A DNA stretch of 64,000 nucleotides from Bacteroidales bacterium (GTDB taxonomy: Bacteria; Bacteroidota; Bacteroidia; Bacteroidales; F082). Both the position numbers and the translations under genes were made by a program. Every line of letters begins with the position of its first letter. The stretch's first letter is position 1. Below are positions 26,764-36,262 of this stretch, one piece after another. The notes beneath the pieces were generated by a model. That model saw only the letters and a list, made by a program, of their open reading frames with translations, was not told where the DNA came from and ran no database searches. The stretch spans positions 35,962-99,961 of the forward strand of contig JABFQW010000092.1 of assembly GCA_013141455.1 (NCBI GenBank). Direction: 5' to 3'.

Positions 26764-28323
26764 ATGTCATTCGAAAAAAAAATTCAGGAGCTTCTCGATA
26801 AACGCGTTGAAGCAAAAAAAGGCGGAGGCGACAAACGCATTGCCACTCAGCATGCCAAAGGAAAATTAACCGCCCGCGAGCGCATCGAATTGTTGCTCGA
26901 CGAATCGAGTTTCGAAGAATTTGATATGTTTGTAACACACCGCTGCACCAATTTCGGAATTGAAACACAGGAATATCTGTCTGACGGCGTGGTAACCGGA
27001 CACGGGACTATTGATGGCCGGGTGGTCTATATTTTTTCACAGGATTTCACTGTGTTTGGCGGGTCACTTTCCGAAACCTATGCCAACAAAATATGTAAGG
27101 TGATGGATCAGGCCATGAAAGTGGGTGCACCGGTTATTGGCATCAATGACTCAGGAGGAGCCCGAATTCAGGAAGGAGTGAACAGCCTGGCCGGATACGC
27201 CGAAATATTTCAACGCAACATTATGGCTTCGGGTGTGATACCTCAGATTTCAGCCATTTTTGGCCCTTGTGCCGGAGGAGCTGTTTATTCACCAGCTCTG
27301 ACCGATTTCATTGTGATGAGTAAAGGCACTTCCAATATGTTTGTTACCGGTCCAAAAGTGGTGAAAACCGTCACCGGTGAGGTTGTTACAGAAGAGGAAC
27401 TTGGTGGTGCCATGGTTCATGGAACAAAATCGGGCATCACCCATTTTGTGGCCGATGATGAGCAGGAAGGCATTCAATTGATCAGGAAACTGATCAGTTA
27501 TATACCTCAGAATAATTTGGAAGATGCAGCACTCACCGTTTGCAATGACCCGATCAATCGCCTGGAAGACTCGCTGAATTATATCATTCCCGATAATCCA
27601 AACAAACCGTACGATGTAAAAGATGTGATTCATGGTATTGTGGATCAAAGCGAATTCCTTGAGATTCAACGGCATTACGCGCCCAATATCGTGATCGGTT
27701 TTGCCCGTTTCAACGGAATGTCGGTCGGCATTGTGGCCAATCAGCCGAATTATCTCGCCGGGGTGCTTGATATAAATGCTTCGCGAAAAGCCGCCCGGTT
27801 TGTGCGTTTCTGCGATGCGTTCAATATCCCGATCCTTACTTTGGTAGATGTTCCCGGGTTTTTGCCCGGAACAGCCCAGGAATATGGCGGTATCATTATT
27901 CATGGAGCCAAATTATTGTTTGCCTATGGCGAAGCAACCGTTCCGAAAGTGACAATCGTTTTACGTAAAGCTTACGGTGGTGCTTATTGCGTGATGAGCT
28001 CCAAACATTTGCGCGGCGATATTAATTATGCATGGCCTGGTGCCGAAATTGCGGTGATGGGCCCAAAAGGGGCGATTGAAGTGCTTCAGAGCAAAACATT
28101 GGCAACAATTACCGATCCTGCTGAGCGGGAAGCTTTTGTAAAAAAGAGTGAGGAAGAATACAAGGATAAGTTCGCCAATCCATACAGCGCAGCCAAATAC
28201 GGTTATATCGACGATGTGATCGAGCCACGCAATACCCGATTCAGGGTGATTCGTGCCTTACAGGCTTTAGCCACAAAAAAAGACGTGAATCCTCCAAAGA
28301 AACACTCAAACTTACCATTATAA
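26764..28323 (+). CDS. mmdA: methylmalonyl-CoA decarboxylase, carboxyltransferase (alpha) subunit
   Basis: Removes the carboxyl group from methylmalonyl-CoA to biotin, giving propionyl-CoA. A 519-residue acyl-CoA carboxylase beta-type crotonase-fold protein with both oxyanion segments: [20 protein letters not shown] and [16 protein letters not shown] in the N-half, [20 protein letters not shown] and [15 protein letters not shown] in the C-half. The early [14 protein letters not shown] is a family signature. The neighbouring carrier, OadG-like and OadB-like genes make this the Na+-pumping decarboxylase and not propionyl-CoA carboxylase, since no biotin carboxylase gene is present. Confidence 0.93.
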   Translation: MSFEKKIQELLDKRVEAKKGGGDKRIATQHAKGKLTARERIELLLDESSFEEFDMFVTHRCTNFGIETQEYLSDGVVTGHGTIDGRVVYIFSQDFTVFGGSLSETYANKICKVMDQAMKVGAPVIGINDSGGARIQEGVNSLAGYAEIFQRNIMASGVIPQISAIFGPCAGGAVYSPALTDFIVMSKGTSNMFVTGPKVVKTVTGEVVTEEELGGAMVHGTKSGITHFVADDEQEGIQLIRKLISYIPQNNLEDAALTVCNDPINRLEDSLNYIIPDNPNKPYDVKDVIHGIVDQSEFLEIQRHYAPNIVIGFARFNGMSVGIVANQPNYLAGVLDINASRKAARFVRFCDAFNIPILTLVDVPGFLPGTAQEYGGIIIHGAKLLFAYGEATVPKVTIVLRKAYGGAYCVMSSKHLRGDINYAWPGAEIAVMGPKGAIEVLQSKTLATITDPAEREAFVKKSEEEYKDKFANPYSAAKYGYIDDVIEPRNTRFRVIRALQALATKKDVNPPKKHSNLPL

Positions 28324-28327
28324 TCGA

Positions 28328-29218
28328 ATGATTATGAAAGTGTTAATAAAACAATTAAAACAGACGGGTTTACTTTTATGCTTGTTGTTTGCCATTCACT
28401 CCGGTTTTTCTCAAAGCGGATCCGATTTGCGCATCAATGAGGTATTGGTAGAAAACGATTCGAACTATGTTGACGATTTTGGACAGCGGAGTGCATGGAT
28501 TGAGATATTCAATACGGCATACAACGATGTGAATATGGCTGGGATATACCTGACCAATGATCCGACGAATCCAACCAAATACTGGATTCCAAAAGGCAAT
28601 CCGATAACGGTTATTCCTCCGAGAAACTATCTCGTTTTTTTTGCAGATAACAAGACCACGCGGGGAATTCTACATCTGAATTTTGATCTGGAAACAAGCA
28701 ATTACATTGCCATTTACGATGCAAATGGTCATACCCTAATTGATGAGATCCGGTTTACAAATATGAATCCTGATGTCTCATTTGGAAGATTGACTGATGG
28801 ATCTGATGAATTTGGGGTACTTGATAAAACAACTCCCAAAGCGGCTAATTACACCGGAGCTGTTGTTGCAGCAGGCGAGGAGTTTGTAAAAATGGATAAA
28901 TATGGTTTTGGTATGGCTTTTATTGCCATGTCAGTCGTTTTTGCAGCCTTAATGTTATTATATCTTGTTTTCAAAAACACAAGACGTCTTTACACCATCG
29001 ATCTGAAAAAGATGTTTACCAAAGAAAAAATTCTAATAGATATCAATGAGATTCATGACATTTCAGGAGAGGTAAATGCAGCCATTGCCATGGCTTTATA
29101 CCTGTATCATAGCGAGTTGCACGATAACGAAGAAACCGTACTTACCATAAAAAAAGTAGCACGTAATTATTCACCCTGGAGCTCGAAAATATATGGCTTA
29201 AATGAACCACCCCGATAG
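28328..29218 (+). CDS. OadG-like gamma subunit fused to an extracytoplasmic lamin-tail-like domain
   Basis: 296 residues in four parts. A signal peptide (LLLCLLFAIHSGFSQS). A beta-rich domain about 32-165 with LRINEVLVENDSNYVDDFGQ, SAWIEIFNT and AGIYLTNDP, the pattern of lamin-tail (LTD) domains. One membrane segment about 195-215 (MAFIAMSVVFAALMLLYLVF). A cytoplasmic OadG-like end with ISGEVNAAIAMALYLYHSEL and ARNYSPWSSKIYG. In sodium-pump decarboxylases the gamma subunit is normally a small protein of one helix that links the carboxyltransferase to the membrane beta subunit. It follows mmdA by 4 bases. The outer domain may meet the envelope; that is inference. Confidence 0.8.
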   Translation: MIMKVLIKQLKQTGLLLCLLFAIHSGFSQSGSDLRINEVLVENDSNYVDDFGQRSAWIEIFNTAYNDVNMAGIYLTNDPTNPTKYWIPKGNPITVIPPRNYLVFFADNKTTRGILHLNFDLETSNYIAIYDANGHTLIDEIRFTNMNPDVSFGRLTDGSDEFGVLDKTTPKAANYTGAVVAAGEEFVKMDKYGFGMAFIAMSVVFAALMLLYLVFKNTRRLYTIDLKKMFTKEKILIDINEIHDISGEVNAAIAMALYLYHSELHDNEETVLTIKKVARNYSPWSSKIYGLNEPPR

Positions 29219-29273
29219 CCCGGATAAATAATCGTTCCAAACATTCAAAAATAATCAGTTTAAGATTCGGAAA

Positions 29274-29717
29274 ATGAAAAAATTTAAATTCACCATAAAC
29301 GGTAATATTTACGATGTCGAGATACAAAATATCGAAGACAATCAGGCCGATGTTGAGGTTAACGGTACATCGTACAAAGTGGAGGTTGATAAGCAGATAC
29401 AAACGACCAAAACACCCCGGCTCATGCGTAGTATGAGTGTGCCAAGTACTGATTCGGTGCCAAGTACAGCAAAATTCGCCCGTCCTTTGGATCCGAAAGG
29501 AACAGGCAGTATTAAATCACCTTTACCTGGTGTAATTCTCGAAGTGTTCGTGAAAGAAGGTGATACTGTAAAAATGGGACAGAAGCTGCTGATGCTTGAG
29601 GCCATGAAAATGGAAAACAATATCAATGCCGACAAGGAAGGGCGGGTAGTTTCGTTGAAAGTTGGCAAGGGCGATAGTGTTATGGAAGGTGATGTACTGA
29701 TTGTAATAGGAGGGTAA
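29274..29717 (+). CDS. mmdC: biotin carrier subunit of methylmalonyl-CoA decarboxylase
   Basis: Carries CO2 on biotin between MmdA and MmdB. 147 residues: an N-terminal beta domain (KKFKFTINGNIYDVEIQNIE), a flexible Ser/Pro/Thr linker (about 44-75), and a biotinyl domain starting IKSPLPGVILEVFVKEGD with the biotinylation site EAMKM, Lys112. It ends 3 bases before mmdB. The N-terminal beta domain is common in this Bacteroidota carrier type. Confidence 0.92.
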   Translation: MKKFKFTINGNIYDVEIQNIEDNQADVEVNGTSYKVEVDKQIQTTKTPRLMRSMSVPSTDSVPSTAKFARPLDPKGTGSIKSPLPGVILEVFVKEGDTVKMGQKLLMLEAMKMENNINADKEGRVVSLKVGKGDSVMEGDVLIVIGG

Positions 29718-29720
29718 GAA

Positions 29721-30881
29721 ATGAATGGATCCGGTTTTTTAAGTTTTGTAGGCGATCATTTGAGCGAATTTTTAAGCGAAACGGCCTTCGCTAATGTTAC
29801 TATCGGTCATATCATTATGATTTGTGTTGGCCTTTTATTTATCTATCTGGCCATAAATAAAGGATTTGAGCCTATGTTGCTTGTACCGATAGGTTTTGGA
29901 ATTTTGGTTGGCAATATTGCATTTATGCCCGGCATGCAAATTGGAATTTATGAGTCGGGCAGTGTGTTGAACTTCCTTTATTTTGGAGTGATTCATGGCG
30001 TATATCCGCCCTTGATTTTTCTCGGTATCGGAGCAATGACCGATTTTTCGTCACTCATCTCGAACCCAAAACTGATGTTAGTTGGCGCTGCGGCCCAATT
30101 GGGAATTTTTGGCGCTTACGCGCTGGCGCTGTTATTGGGATTCTCGCCTACCGAAGCCGGGGCTATTGGCATCATCGGTGGCGCCGATGGCCCAACTGCC
30201 ATTTTTGTGACCTCAAAACTTGCACCTGAACTTTTAGGTGCCATTGCCATTTCTGCCTATTCGTATATGGCATTGGTTCCGGTGATTCAACCCCCAATAA
30301 TGCGTTTGCTCACAACACGCAAGGAAAGGCTTATCAGAATGAAACCTGCGCGTACTGTTTCGCGAAGGGAGAAAATTCTATTCCCGATAATCGGCATGTT
30401 GTTCACCACATTTATTGTGCCTTCGGGCTTGCCGTTGTTGGGCATGTTATTTTTTGGTAATCTGCTGAAAGAAAGCGGGGTAACCAAACGTTTGGCCGAT
30501 ACCGCAAAAGGCCCGTTAATTGATATTGTTACTATCCTGATAGGATTGACCGTGGGTGCATCAACACAGGCAACAACATTCCTTACGGCGAAGTCGCTCG
30601 GAATTTTTGCATTGGGTGCTGCTTCTTTTGCAATTGCCACCTTTGGAGGGGTAATGTTCGTGAAAATTCTTAATTTGTTTCTCAGGGAAGGCAATAAAAT
30701 GAATCCTTTGATAGGAAATGCAGGTGTTTCGGCTGTTCCTGCAAGCGCCCGCGTATCGCAGGTTATCGGGTTGGAGTACGACAAATCGAACCATTTACTG
30801 ATGCATGCCATGGGCCCGAATGTGGCAGGCGTTATTGGAAGTGCGGTTGCTGCAGGTATATTATTAGGATTTTTGGCCTGA
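29721..30881 (+). CDS. mmdB: methylmalonyl-CoA decarboxylase, membrane Na+ pump (beta) subunit
   Basis: Releases CO2 from carboxybiotin and exports Na+. The 386-residue protein has about nine membrane segments and the OadB/GcdB family hallmarks: VPIGFGILVGN, FLGIGAMTDFSSLISNP, the conserved GIIGGADGPTAIFVTSKLAP (the sodium-site motif GGADGPT), SAYSYMALVPVIQPPIMRLLT, and the late GNAGVSAVPASARVSQ with MHAMGPNVAGVIGSA. Last gene of the mce-mmdA-gamma-mmdC-mmdB row; the order and 3-58 base spacing show one operon. Confidence 0.93.
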   Translation: MNGSGFLSFVGDHLSEFLSETAFANVTIGHIIMICVGLLFIYLAINKGFEPMLLVPIGFGILVGNIAFMPGMQIGIYESGSVLNFLYFGVIHGVYPPLIFLGIGAMTDFSSLISNPKLMLVGAAAQLGIFGAYALALLLGFSPTEAGAIGIIGGADGPTAIFVTSKLAPELLGAIAISAYSYMALVPVIQPPIMRLLTTRKERLIRMKPARTVSRREKILFPIIGMLFTTFIVPSGLPLLGMLFFGNLLKESGVTKRLADTAKGPLIDIVTILIGLTVGASTQATTFLTAKSLGIFALGAASFAIATFGGVMFVKILNLFLREGNKMNPLIGNAGVSAVPASARVSQVIGLEYDKSNHLLMHAMGPNVAGVIGSAVAAGILLGFLA

Positions 30882-30933
30882 GAAAGCGTAATTATAGAGT
30901 TTCTTAGGGTTATTGAAGTCAATAATTCAATGG

Positions 30934-33657
30934 CTACAAATCCCTGAAGTCTTTCTTTTTATTCAATTTTAAATCCTGTAAAACAGAGGCTTTCACGTTG
31001 ATTGAGAAGTTCCAGCTTTGACGTTGTCCTGTCGGAATCCAGTTAAACCGCATTTCCCAGCAATGCAGATCGCGGTAGATATTAAGTGAAGTATAGGTAA
31101 GTGAATTGGTTTTAAAATCCCAGTTTGATGCGAATCCAATTTTCCATTTCGGTGAGACATTTACCTCGCCCGAAAATCCTAAGGATTGTACAACCTTCGC
31201 CGTTTTCTTTTCTACCGCTTTAACATATGAAATCTGGTTTTGATAACTGAAGGTGTAATTGAGGTTCAATGACCAGGGAACAGACCAATCGACATAATCT
31301 TCCGGGTTTTTATTAATTTCGGCAAGCTCATCCTCCGTACCCATCGTTGAGGTTCGTTCCTTGTCTTTTTTTAGTGAACTTTCCTTGTTTTTATTCAGTT
31401 CTTTCTGATTTAAGTTCCACGAGAAACCAAAATTCAGGCTGTTTCTGGTCATGCGTAACAACCTTTTATTCACATCCCATTCAAACTGATTGCGGCGTTT
31501 ACCGGTCGAATCAACGATATACGGATCCCAGGTGCTACCATAAGTGACATTCAATTTCTGAAACAACAACGTATTTCCTTTTACTGTGATATAGGAAAGG
31601 TTAAGCGAATCGCCCGCTAAGTTATAATTGCCCGAGATTGAAAGATCTTTGATCAACACTACTTTTTTCATCCCGGTAACCGTATCTTTTTTCGAAGGCA
31701 CTTTTATTTCAAGGTTGTTCGAAAGTGAGAAGTTGATACTTCCGCTTTTATTTTTCGCTGGGGTGTTATCCTCAAATTTGCTGTAAAATATTTCTTCGCC
31801 TTCACCATCAATATATGAATCATAATATCCCCATTTCGGATCCCCGAATTCGGGCGTATAGCTAAAACCTACGGACGGCGTTATCACATGACGAATAGCA
31901 CGTATGGGTCCGCGTTTGAAATTGACCATACCATACACTTTGGTCGAAAGTGAGGTTGACATACCAAAATCAATCTCATTTTTGAAACCCTGAATCGTAT
32001 CCGTCTTAACATAGCCAACAATGGTATCGTTACCATCGAAAAGTGTATCATTAATCCACGATTTCTTTCGTGTACTGAAATACATGCGGTCGTTGATGTT
32101 GATACTGTTCGAAAGGGTGAAATATTTCAACACTTTTATGGGTAAAATGATCGGGATGCTGTGATCGATATTGTTTTGTAATTTTTTCAGCGCCCCGGGT
32201 TTAAAGAGCATGCTGTCGGGCAGGTTAATTTTATTGGTGGCATTCGTCGAAAATCTCATATTCAAGGCTTCATACCATTTTGGTTTCCCGGTAGCATCTT
32301 TCTTTTTTAAGGGAGTCATTGAGGCCGAAGCGAGGCTGATCCTGGGTAATTCTATCGAAACCATTTTTGTTTTTGTATTCTGACTGTGCGTTGCATTGAG
32401 GTTCAAAAACAACTTATTGTTAAAATTGGTCTGATAGCTTATGCTTGAGTTAAACGTATTACTCAGGTAATCTTCGGATGAAGTTGGATTATATTTGCTT
32501 TGATTGGAGCTTTTAATATTCACGTTGGCAGTGAAACGACCGTTTGGCCGGGCTTTGGCATCCTGGTTGTGTGTCCATCTGATCAGGAAATCTTTACTTT
32601 TCACATAATCGGCCGAACCTTGGTTACCGATAATATTGATGGCATAGCTTGTATTGAAATACCCATTGTATTTATAACGTTTCGAGTAACGTAAGGTGGG
32701 TTTGAGCGCCCAGCTTCCCCGTGTGTAAATATCACCACGAATTTCAAGGTCCATATACTTGCTGATGCCGAAATAATACCCGCCGCCCTGGAGGTAAAAA
32801 CCCATGTTATTCATTTCGCCATAAGTAGGTATCAGTATTCCTGATCGTTGCCCTGTTTTATTCGGAAACATACCAAATGGAATAGCCAATGGCGTTGGTA
32901 CATTTTCGATGGTCATATAAGCAGGACCGGTAACAATCTTATTATCAGGGATTACCTTCGATTTTTTAAAACGGAATTCGAAATGCGGATGTTCCTTGTC
33001 GTTGCAGGTTGTATAAGAACCTGAACCAATATTGATGGTGTTATCCGGCATTTTTTTTACCTTAACACCATGCAGGAACCCTTGTCCGTCTTCTGTTACA
33101 ACCTTGCTGATCAAGCCCTTTTTTGTATCGAAATTGTACCGCATCTCTTTGGCTTCAAATTTCTGGCCGTTTTCGGTGAAAACCGGATTACCCATAAGTT
33201 TTCCGGTCGAATCAGGTACCCCTTTTGCAAAGACTTCGTTTGTGTTGAAATCGATTTCGATATAATCGGCCTCCATTTTTATTTCACCATAGGTTACAAC
33301 AGCCGTTCCATAGAGATATACTTTCTGGTTTTTTAAGTCTTGTATGATAGAATCGGTGGCCGATCGTTCCACTTTGGTATCGAGGTAAACATCTGGTTTT
33401 TTATCAGTTAACTTGTTTAATATTGTATCGGCGCCTTGTTTTATTTCCTGCGGGCTTAGCGTCAGCTCAGTTAACGAATCATGCACAACCTGCGGGATGG
33501 TATCAGGTATTAATTCCGACTGATTCACAGGTTTCAGGGTGTCCTGCGCTGATGCACCTGATGGCACAACGAAATGGGATAGTAAGCAAATAAATATAGA
33601 AAGCGGTATTAACTTTCTATTTGTTAATAATTTACTGAGGTAGCTATAATTTATCAA
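30934..33657 (-). CDS. LptD-like LPS assembly outer-membrane protein
   Basis: Inserts lipopolysaccharide into the outer membrane in LptD proteins. The product has an OstA-like N-terminal domain (SIIQDLKNQKVYLYGTAVVT, MEADYIEIDFNTNEVFAKG, FEAKEMRYNFDTKKGLI) and a long beta-barrel-like C-terminus rich in aromatic strand motifs (KWKIGFASNWDFKTNSLTY, WNFSINVKAS). The start is set at a TTG (33657), giving a usable signal peptide: LTNRKLIPLSIFICLLSHFV, cleavage near SGASAQD; there is no ATG nearby, and the longer frame from 33750 would overlap the promoter and the divergent amidase. About 907 residues, near the family norm. Bacteroidota members diverge strongly from E. coli LptD. Confidence 0.8.
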   Translation of the reverse strand: MINYSYLSKLLTNRKLIPLSIFICLLSHFVVPSGASAQDTLKPVNQSELIPDTIPQVVHDSLTELTLSPQEIKQGADTILNKLTDKKPDVYLDTKVERSATDSIIQDLKNQKVYLYGTAVVTYGEIKMEADYIEIDFNTNEVFAKGVPDSTGKLMGNPVFTENGQKFEAKEMRYNFDTKKGLISKVVTEDGQGFLHGVKVKKMPDNTINIGSGSYTTCNDKEHPHFEFRFKKSKVIPDNKIVTGPAYMTIENVPTPLAIPFGMFPNKTGQRSGILIPTYGEMNNMGFYLQGGGYYFGISKYMDLEIRGDIYTRGSWALKPTLRYSKRYKYNGYFNTSYAINIIGNQGSADYVKSKDFLIRWTHNQDAKARPNGRFTANVNIKSSNQSKYNPTSSEDYLSNTFNSSISYQTNFNNKLFLNLNATHSQNTKTKMVSIELPRISLASASMTPLKKKDATGKPKWYEALNMRFSTNATNKINLPDSMLFKPGALKKLQNNIDHSIPIILPIKVLKYFTLSNSININDRMYFSTRKKSWINDTLFDGNDTIVGYVKTDTIQGFKNEIDFGMSTSLSTKVYGMVNFKRGPIRAIRHVITPSVGFSYTPEFGDPKWGYYDSYIDGEGEEIFYSKFEDNTPAKNKSGSINFSLSNNLEIKVPSKKDTVTGMKKVVLIKDLSISGNYNLAGDSLNLSYITVKGNTLLFQKLNVTYGSTWDPYIVDSTGKRRNQFEWDVNKRLLRMTRNSLNFGFSWNLNQKELNKNKESSLKKDKERTSTMGTEDELAEINKNPEDYVDWSVPWSLNLNYTFSYQNQISYVKAVEKKTAKVVQSLGFSGEVNVSPKWKIGFASNWDFKTNSLTYTSLNIYRDLHCWEMRFNWIPTGQRQSWNFSINVKASVLQDLKLNKKKDFRDL

Positions 33658-33705
33658 ATGCTTTACCGTTAATTTTGTTGAAACGCTCAGGAGAAATTTA
33701 TCTTG

Positions 33706-33713
33706 CAAATATA
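33706..33713 (-). promoter_or_regulatory. -7 box of the lptD-like gene
   Basis: TATATTTG on the minus strand, a perfect TAnnTTTG, 48 bases before the chosen TTG start. Its position downstream of the 33750 in-frame start argues against that longer start. No clear -33 element. Confidence 0.55.
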
Positions 33714-33741
33714 CTTTCAAAATCCTTTCGGCTCTAATACC

Positions 33742-34935
33742 ATGTTTCAACGAATCATTCTGTTATTTGTTGTTTGCCTGCTATTCGAAACAACGGTATA
33801 TTCTCAAAAAGGCATCAAAATTCGTACCATAGTTATCGATGCCGGTCATGGAGGTAAAGATCCGGGTGCGTTGGGGAAAAACTCGAAAGAAAAAAACATC
33901 ACCCTTGATGTTGCCCTGCAAACAGGCAAATTTATCAAACAGAATCTTCCTGATGTCAGGGTTATTTATACACGGAGCAAAGACGAGTTCATTGAATTAC
34001 ACCGGCGGGCAGCCATTGCCAATGAAGCCAATGCTGATATTTTTATCTCAATCCATTGCAATGCTGTGCCAAATAATACGGTGTATGGTGCCGAAACATT
34101 TGTCATGGGCGAACACAAGAGCGAAGCCAACCTTGAAGTAGCCAAACTCGAAAATGCTGCCATCCTGTTGGAAGACAATGCGGACAGCGAATATGGAGGA
34201 TTCGATCCGAACAGCACACCGGCCTATATCGCCTTTACCTTATATCAAAGCGAGTATAAACAACAAAGTATCAGTCTGGCCCAATCGGTACAGGAGCAGT
34301 TTACCAAACGGGCTGGCCGAAAAGACCGGAGTGTGCAACAAGCCGGATTTTTGGTATTATACCGTACAGCGATGCCCAGCATTTTGGTCGAGCTTGGTTT
34401 TTTGAGTAATCTTAAAGAAGAAGCATTTTTACTTTCGGAAAGTGGCAAAACCTTTATGGCCCAATGTGTTTACCGGGCATTTAGAGATTTTAAAACAAAC
34501 TTTGAACGTGATAACGCATCTGCGCCCTTAGTTGTTTCGGACGAAAAAACGGAAATGAAGAAGGAGGATACCCCAAAAAAGGACGAAAAAAAGCCGGATG
34601 AAATCGCCAATCAAACACCGAAAGACCCTCTTGGTAAGCCTGATCAATCAAAGGAATCGGTTACATCTGAAAAGGGACTTGTTTACAAAGTGCAGTTTTA
34701 TACGCACCCAAACAAGCTCAGCTTTAAGGATAAGCGATTTGCCAATATCGAAACGATAGGCGTCTATTTCCATAATGGCCTTTATAAATACACCTCCGGA
34801 TCATTTACCGATCTGAATAAAGCAACGGCACATCAATCTGTTATCCGTAAAGCAGGTTTCACCGATGCTTTTGTTGCTGCATTCCGGAACGGTGAGCGGA
34901 TAAGCATGGAAGAGGCATTAAAATTAAGTCGTTGA
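33742..34935 (+). CDS. N-acetylmuramoyl-L-alanine amidase, secreted (amidase_3)
   Basis: Cleaves the bond between MurNAc and the stem peptide; needed for daughter-cell separation or wall recycling. The ATG at 33742 gives a good signal peptide (MFQRIILLFVVCLLFETTVYSQ). The zinc ligands of Amidase_3 are visible: VIDAGHGGKDPGALG (His), EFIELHRRAAIAN (Glu), FISIHCNAVPN (His), and the catalytic Glu in ILVELGFLSNLKEE. A lysine-rich linker (about 280-325) follows, then a SPOR-like end (YKVQFYTHPNKLSFKDKRF, KYTSGSF, IRKAGFTDAFVAA) that would bind denuded glycan. 397 residues. A MITE-like element begins at the stop codon. Confidence 0.92.
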   Translation: MFQRIILLFVVCLLFETTVYSQKGIKIRTIVIDAGHGGKDPGALGKNSKEKNITLDVALQTGKFIKQNLPDVRVIYTRSKDEFIELHRRAAIANEANADIFISIHCNAVPNNTVYGAETFVMGEHKSEANLEVAKLENAAILLEDNADSEYGGFDPNSTPAYIAFTLYQSEYKQQSISLAQSVQEQFTKRAGRKDRSVQQAGFLVLYRTAMPSILVELGFLSNLKEEAFLLSESGKTFMAQCVYRAFRDFKTNFERDNASAPLVVSDEKTEMKKEDTPKKDEKKPDEIANQTPKDPLGKPDQSKESVTSEKGLVYKVQFYTHPNKLSFKDKRFANIETIGVYFHNGLYKYTSGSFTDLNKATAHQSVIRKAGFTDAFVAAFRNGERISMEEALKLSR

Positions 34936-35101
34936 TCCTGATTCAATATCGTTTGGTTAAGAAAAACTGTCTTCCATCGTCGTTCCGCCGAGACAAGCGA
35001 CTTCGCTCAGACTGACAGTCATTCTGAGCGAAGTCGAAGAATAGATGATGAAACTTTTATTGATGATTAATCCTTTAACCAAACGACATTGAATCCTGAT
35101 T
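34934..35101. mobile_element. non-autonomous inverted-repeat element (MITE-like), copy 2, with target duplication
   Basis: Element 34944-35091 (148 bp). Terminal inverted repeats CAATATCGTTTGGTTAA (34944-34960) and the complement of CAATGTCGTTTGGTTAA (35075-35091), 16 of 17 paired and 16 of 17 shared with copy 1. Flanking direct repeats GATCCTGATT (34934-34943) and AATCCTGATT (35092-35101) match in 9 of 10. The left duplication begins inside the TGA of the amidase gene. The interior holds a hairpin of the widespread TCATTCTGAGCGAAG type, unlike the cargo of copy 1. No ORF. Confidence 0.8.
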
Positions 35102-35148
35102 TTACAGTTGTGAAGCAATTTCTTTATGAAATCTTAACACGAACTTAT

Positions 35149-35181
35149 TTTGCATTTCACCCTCTTTAGTTAGTATCTTTG
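35149..35181 (+). promoter_or_regulatory. promoter of the mlaD-like gene
   Basis: TTTG at 35149-35152 and TATCTTTG at 35174-35181, spacing 21 bases, match the Bacteroidota TTTG / TAnnTTTG promoter. It gives a leader of about 23 bases before the TTG start. Confidence 0.7.
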
Positions 35182-35210
35182 CCATTGGACGAATCAAAAC
35201 CCAAATAAAT

Positions 35211-36158
35211 TTGAATACAAAACGAACCTACATTGTAGCAATCTCTTTCATAGCAGCCCTTGTATTGTTTATATGGGGTTTCAATTTTTTGAAAGGAAAT
35301 GATGTTTTTGTGAAAGAACGCTTGTTTTATGCTACCTATACAAACGTGAATGGATTAGTTCAGTCGAATCCGGTCGTGATCAACGGGATGCGTGTGGGAC
35401 AGGTAGCTAGCTTGTATTTTCATCCCGATATGAGTGGTAAGATTATCGCAGTTTTATCTATCCATAGTGAGTTTCCGTTCCCGGATAATAGTGTTGCCCG
35501 GATATTTAGTTCCGATTTGATGGGGTCGAAGGCAATTGATCTCCAACTCGGTAATTCGCCGATAAATGCACTAACGGGCGACACGCTGCAAACCTCGATC
35601 GAGTCGAGTCTGATGGAAGAAGTGAACGCTCAGGTGGCACCAATAAAACATAAAGCCGAAGGCCTCATTTCATCGCTCGATTCACTCGTTGTGATCGTTC
35701 AGGCCATTTTAAATGAAGATTCAAAAGAGAACCTGAAGCAAAGTCTGCGAAATATAAGCCTCACATTTAAAAACCTCGAAAACACAACAGCCAATATCGA
35801 TACAATAGTAACAGGCGAACGTAAAAGGATTGCAGCAATTTTGCGCAATGTCGAATTGATTACCCGGAACTTTGAGAAGAACAGTGATGAATTGAACCGG
35901 ATCATGCAGAATGCTACAACTTTTACCGATTCATTGGCTGCTGCTGATATTGCCGGTACCATCCGTAAAGCTGACAAATCGTTGAACCAACTCGCCCTGA
36001 TACTCGATAAAATGAACAAAGGCGAAGGTACCGCCGGAATGCTTCTGAAGAATGATACCTTGTATTATGAACTCGAAAGATCAGCAGCCGAACTCAACAA
36101 ACTGCTTGAAGATGTGCGCCTGAACCCGAAACGCTATGTGAAGATTAGTCTGTTTTAA
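35211..36158 (+). CDS. MlaD/MCE family lipid transport protein
   Basis: MCE proteins bind phospholipid as periplasmic oligomers anchored in the inner membrane and move lipids between membranes. 315 residues: a short cytoplasmic start, one membrane helix (YIVAISFIAALVLFIWGFNFL), an MCE domain about 38-115 (FYATYTNVNGLVQSNPVVIN, GMRVGQVASLYF, VARIFSSDLMGSKAIDLQLG), then a long helical tail to the C-terminus (LKQSLRNISLTFKNLENTTA, LNQLALILDKMNKGEGTAG). Start is TTG at 35211; no ATG is available before the conserved helix. Lone mla gene, with lptD-like and OstA-like genes on either side, suggesting an envelope-lipid neighbourhood. An ATPase or permease partner is not in the window. Confidence 0.88.
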   Translation: MNTKRTYIVAISFIAALVLFIWGFNFLKGNDVFVKERLFYATYTNVNGLVQSNPVVINGMRVGQVASLYFHPDMSGKIIAVLSIHSEFPFPDNSVARIFSSDLMGSKAIDLQLGNSPINALTGDTLQTSIESSLMEEVNAQVAPIKHKAEGLISSLDSLVVIVQAILNEDSKENLKQSLRNISLTFKNLENTTANIDTIVTGERKRIAAILRNVELITRNFEKNSDELNRIMQNATTFTDSLAAADIAGTIRKADKSLNQLALILDKMNKGEGTAGMLLKNDTLYYELERSAAELNKLLEDVRLNPKRYVKISLF

Positions 36159-36166
36159 GATAGAAA

Positions 36167-36259
36167 GTCGCTTGTTGCTTGCTACTGGTTTCTTGTTTCT
36201 TGCTACTGATTTCTTGAATCAAGCGACCAGTCACCAGCAACCAGCCACCAGTCACCAGC
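36167..36259. repeat. intergenic repeat between convergent genes
   Basis: GTCGCTTG (36167-36174) faces CAAGCGAC (36220-36227); between are CTTGCTACTG-type direct repeats, after them two copies of CCAGTCACCAGC separated by CAACCAGC-type units. Fills the 104 bases between the mlaD-like and OstA-like stops. Might serve as a terminator but has no T-tract. Confidence 0.55.
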
Positions 36260-36262
36260 CGT

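Noticed and set aside
27289..27903. 204-codon frame on the minus strand
   Set aside because: Antisense to the well-conserved middle of mmdA.
30287..30922. 211-codon frame on the minus strand
   Set aside because: Antisense to mmdB; its hydrophobic look mirrors the membrane segments of the real gene.
33658..33750. Longer lptD-like start at 33750
   Set aside because: It would run through the -7 box and overlap the amidase start and would bury the signal peptide behind about 30 residues.
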